Below, piece by piece: positions 62,544-64,000 of a DNA stretch of 64,000 nt. The notes beneath the pieces were generated by a model that was given only the letters and a program-made list of their open reading frames with translations, did not search any database and was not told the origin of the DNA. The stretch's first letter is position 1. Every line of letters starts with the position of its first letter. A program made the position numbers and the translations under genes. The stretch is from Glutamicibacter sp. JL.03c (GTDB lineage: Bacteria > Actinomycetota > Actinomycetes > Actinomycetales > Micrococcaceae): the NCBI RefSeq assembly GCF_025854375.1, contig NZ_CP107575.1:1612001-1676000 (forward strand). The letters are read 5' to 3'.

Positions 62544-62771
62544 AGGTTACTCGTTGTTCGCGTTGTTATCGCTGGCAACGAAGTAAAACTTTACCATCCC
62601 TTTCGAGTGAATTCCAATCGGGCGGCTCTGGGGCGGAGCGGCCCAAGATTCCCGGAAATTCGGGGGAAAATCGCGTTTGAGTAGTAATTTAACGAGTAAA
62701 TTTCGTCATTCAGTGGCAAGGGTCACATGAATTATCTACGATTTGCCTAGTGAAGGGTTAGATTCGTGTGT
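62544..62771. other. Intergenic region upstream of tRNA-Leu
   Basis: About 230 bases with the tRNA promoter and the 3' flank of the F420-type gene; a -10 box (TAAAGT, minus strand) at 62588-62593 is the only clear element. Confidence 0.4.
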
Positions 62772-63419
62772 TCAACATGCGGGATCCTTGGTAATCCTCT
62801 GAACCAGATCCTCTGCCCCGAGTACCTCGTTAAAGATTTCTCCCAAGGGTTCCAAACTCCGCCCTTGTGCCAAATCGGCAAGTTGGACCGGAGCGAAACC
62901 TAGCTGTCTAATCAAGGTCGCCACGACTGCAGCATCGCGGGGATTGTCTGACGCGATCGCCAGGGCACGCTGGGCTTCGGTCTTGGTCGCGCGATCCGCA
63001 TCGAGATCCCAATGGCTGATGTGATTCAAGGCTTTAACCACGCGCGTCTGGCTGAAATGCTCAGCGATAGCTTCCGAACTGGAAAGGCCGCGGTCCAACG
63101 AGTCCTGGAACCAGGGAGGAAGGGGTTCGTCCTCCCAGCGATTTGTCGCGTCAATTAGCAGAACGTCTGCCAAGGAACCCGTATCGACGTCATCCAAGTC
63201 CTCTTGTGGAACCATGAGGGCCACGAGCTCGACATCTTCGGCGATATCACCAGCATTCACCGCGAGCGCGTGTGGCGCGTACTGCATCAGATGGTATTTC
63301 ATTTGCCGTGCAGGACGAGTGCCCGCGATCTTTACTTGAATGCCTGCGGATGCCGCTGACCTCGCCAACGCGGTGCCCGCCCGGCCTGCTCCGAGGATTC
63401 CGATTTTCTTGATGCCCAT
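62772..63419 (-). CDS. F420-type NAD(P)-binding (NADPH-dependent oxidoreductase-like) protein
   Basis: The 215-residue protein starts with a dinucleotide motif 'IGILGAGRAGTALARSA' and continues as in the F420 reductase / NPD family, with 'RVVKALNHISHWDL' and 'LALASDNP'-like 'LAIASDNPRDAAVVATLI'. The cofactor and substrate are not certain from the sequence. On the minus strand TACGCT lies exactly 6 bases before the ATG at 63419, again fitting a leaderless mRNA. Confidence 0.8.
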   Translation of the reverse strand: MGIKKIGILGAGRAGTALARSAASAGIQVKIAGTRPARQMKYHLMQYAPHALAVNAGDIAEDVELVALMVPQEDLDDVDTGSLADVLLIDATNRWEDEPLPPWFQDSLDRGLSSSEAIAEHFSQTRVVKALNHISHWDLDADRATKTEAQRALAIASDNPRDAAVVATLIRQLGFAPVQLADLAQGRSLEPLGEIFNEVLGAEDLVQRITKDPAC

Positions 63420-63425
63420 GACACC

Positions 63426-63431
63426 AGCGTA
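63426..63431 (-). promoter_or_regulatory. -10 box (TACGCT) of the F420-type gene, leaderless type
   Basis: TACGCT, then GGTGTC, then the ATG at 63419. Confidence 0.42.
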
Positions 63432-63498
63432 AAGGTCAGGGCCGCCGCCTGAAGCGCAAATCGCGCAACAGGCAGCGGCCCTGAAACTCCTCTAAATA

Positions 63499-64000
63499 CT
63501 ATCCAGCCCACAAGGGCGAGAGCGACTTGTAGAGCTGCTGCGCGCCAAGGATGATAAACAGGACTGCAGTAATGGCCAAGGCCGTGTTGGTGTGCCAGCG
63601 GTTGGCCCACTGCTTCGGGATCCGATGGCCATTGAGCAGCCCCAGAAGGGTTACAGCGAGGAATGGCATGAACAGCGCACCCAGCACGCCGTAGGCAAGG
63701 ATGAGCGCAATTGGCTTGTCCAGTAGGAACAGCAGCATCGGCGGGAAAGTCAGCCAGAGGACGTAGAACTTGAAGTACTTGCCACCGGTCATGGTATCCG
63801 GGTGGTTCGCCGGGCGCTTGCGCATATGCCCCCAGAAGTCAGCGAACATCAATGACACGCCATTCCAGACGCCGATGATGGAGGAGAAGGAAGCGGCCCA
63901 GAAGCCCACGAGGAAACCGTTGCCGACAACGACGCCGTACTTTTCCTTGAGGACATCAGAGAGCTCCAGCAAACCCTCGTCGCCTCCGGAAATTGCTACG
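63499..64000 (-). CDS. Nramp-family divalent metal transporter (C-terminal part)
   Basis: The gene runs off the end of the window; the frame is open to 64000, so only the last about 167 residues are present. They form several membrane helices with 'FWAASFSSIIGVWNGVSLMFADFW' (quoted in part: 'SFSSIIGVWNGVSLMF') and 'FVLGVLGA'-like 'LAYGVLGALFMPFLAVTLLGL'. Such carriers import Mn2+ or Fe2+ with protons. The N-terminal DPG metal motif would be outside the window. Confidence 0.8.
   Translation of the reverse strand, partial: VAISGGDEGLLELSDVLKEKYGVVVGNGFLVGFWAASFSSIIGVWNGVSLMFADFWGHMRKRPANHPDTMTGGKYFKFYVLWLTFPPMLLFLLDKPIALILAYGVLGALFMPFLAVTLLGLLNGHRIPKQWANRWHTNTALAITAVLFIILGAQQLYKSLSPLWAG

Overview
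The window looks like chromosomal DNA of a high-GC Gram-positive actinobacterium of the Micrococcaceae (Arthrobacter / Glutamicibacter-like). The pointers are a mycothiol glycosyltransferase (mshA), two tandem MptB-type polyprenol-phosphomannose mannosyltransferases (lipomannan synthesis), a gene set with the order fadE5 / fadA2 / fabG4 / htdX as in mycobacteria, SURF1 with a DUF3099 protein beside fabG, orn next to tRNA-His, GTG and TTG starts, and many genes that seem to be translated from leaderless mRNAs. The genus is an inference from gene content, not from a search. I saw no phage, insertion sequence or CRISPR array.

Layout. 1-3007: gluconate use (end of a GntP permease, a convergent GntR/FadR repressor, 6-phosphogluconate dehydrogenase). 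3144-6925: a three-gene envelope cluster of unknown purpose: a Tat-like secreted phosphodiester glycosidase, a GT2-GtrA glycosyltransferase and a beta-helix carbohydrate-binding lipoprotein. 7028-9154: TetR regulator, divergent DUF1304 membrane protein and a zinc-free MDR oxidoreductase. 9252-13745: a UvrA-like (DrrC-type) ATPase coupled to a GNAT acetyltransferase, and a dicarboxylate/amino acid symporter. 13807-17211: cysteine synthesis (cysK, cysE), msrA and a Nif3-like protein. 17591-24001: VOC protein, YaaA, RNase P RNA, a long GapB-type glyceraldehyde-3-phosphate dehydrogenase, an AlkZ-like winged-helix protein, peptide deformylase and an acyl-CoA dehydrogenase. 24418-26317: a decayed DUF2306 gene, two identical tRNA-His genes and orn. 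26529-32824: mptB pair, VanZ-RDD protein, DUF2637 protein and a small alarmone synthetase. 32958-44337: ABC-F protein, a lipoprotein, the SURF1 operon, fabG plus a second SDR, VanW protein, serB, an ABC-TSUP-TrmH operon and ribosomal protein L31 type B. 44469-49788: a lipoate ligase with permuted domain order, aminopeptidase N, remnants of a ManNAc kinase and ManNAc-6-P epimerase, and an unrecognised repeat protein. 49785-53720: MocR regulator, EamA exporter, DHDPS-family aldolase and VOC protein. 53783-60068: TetR-controlled fatty-acid oxidation cluster. 60125-64000: mshA, prolyl aminopeptidase, tRNA-Leu, an F420-type NAD(P)-binding protein and the end of an Nramp transporter.

How it fits together. 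Most of the window is housekeeping metabolism in short operons separated by strong, often perfectly palindromic, terminators. The accessory or poorly understood parts are the 3144-6925 envelope triad, the UvrA-like/GNAT pair, the permuted lipoate ligase, the MocR-EamA divergent pair with overlapping start codons, and the decaying genes at 24.4-24.9 kb and 48.3-49.1 kb. No clearly new multi-gene defence or biosynthetic system is visible; the envelope triad is the best candidate for an undescribed function.
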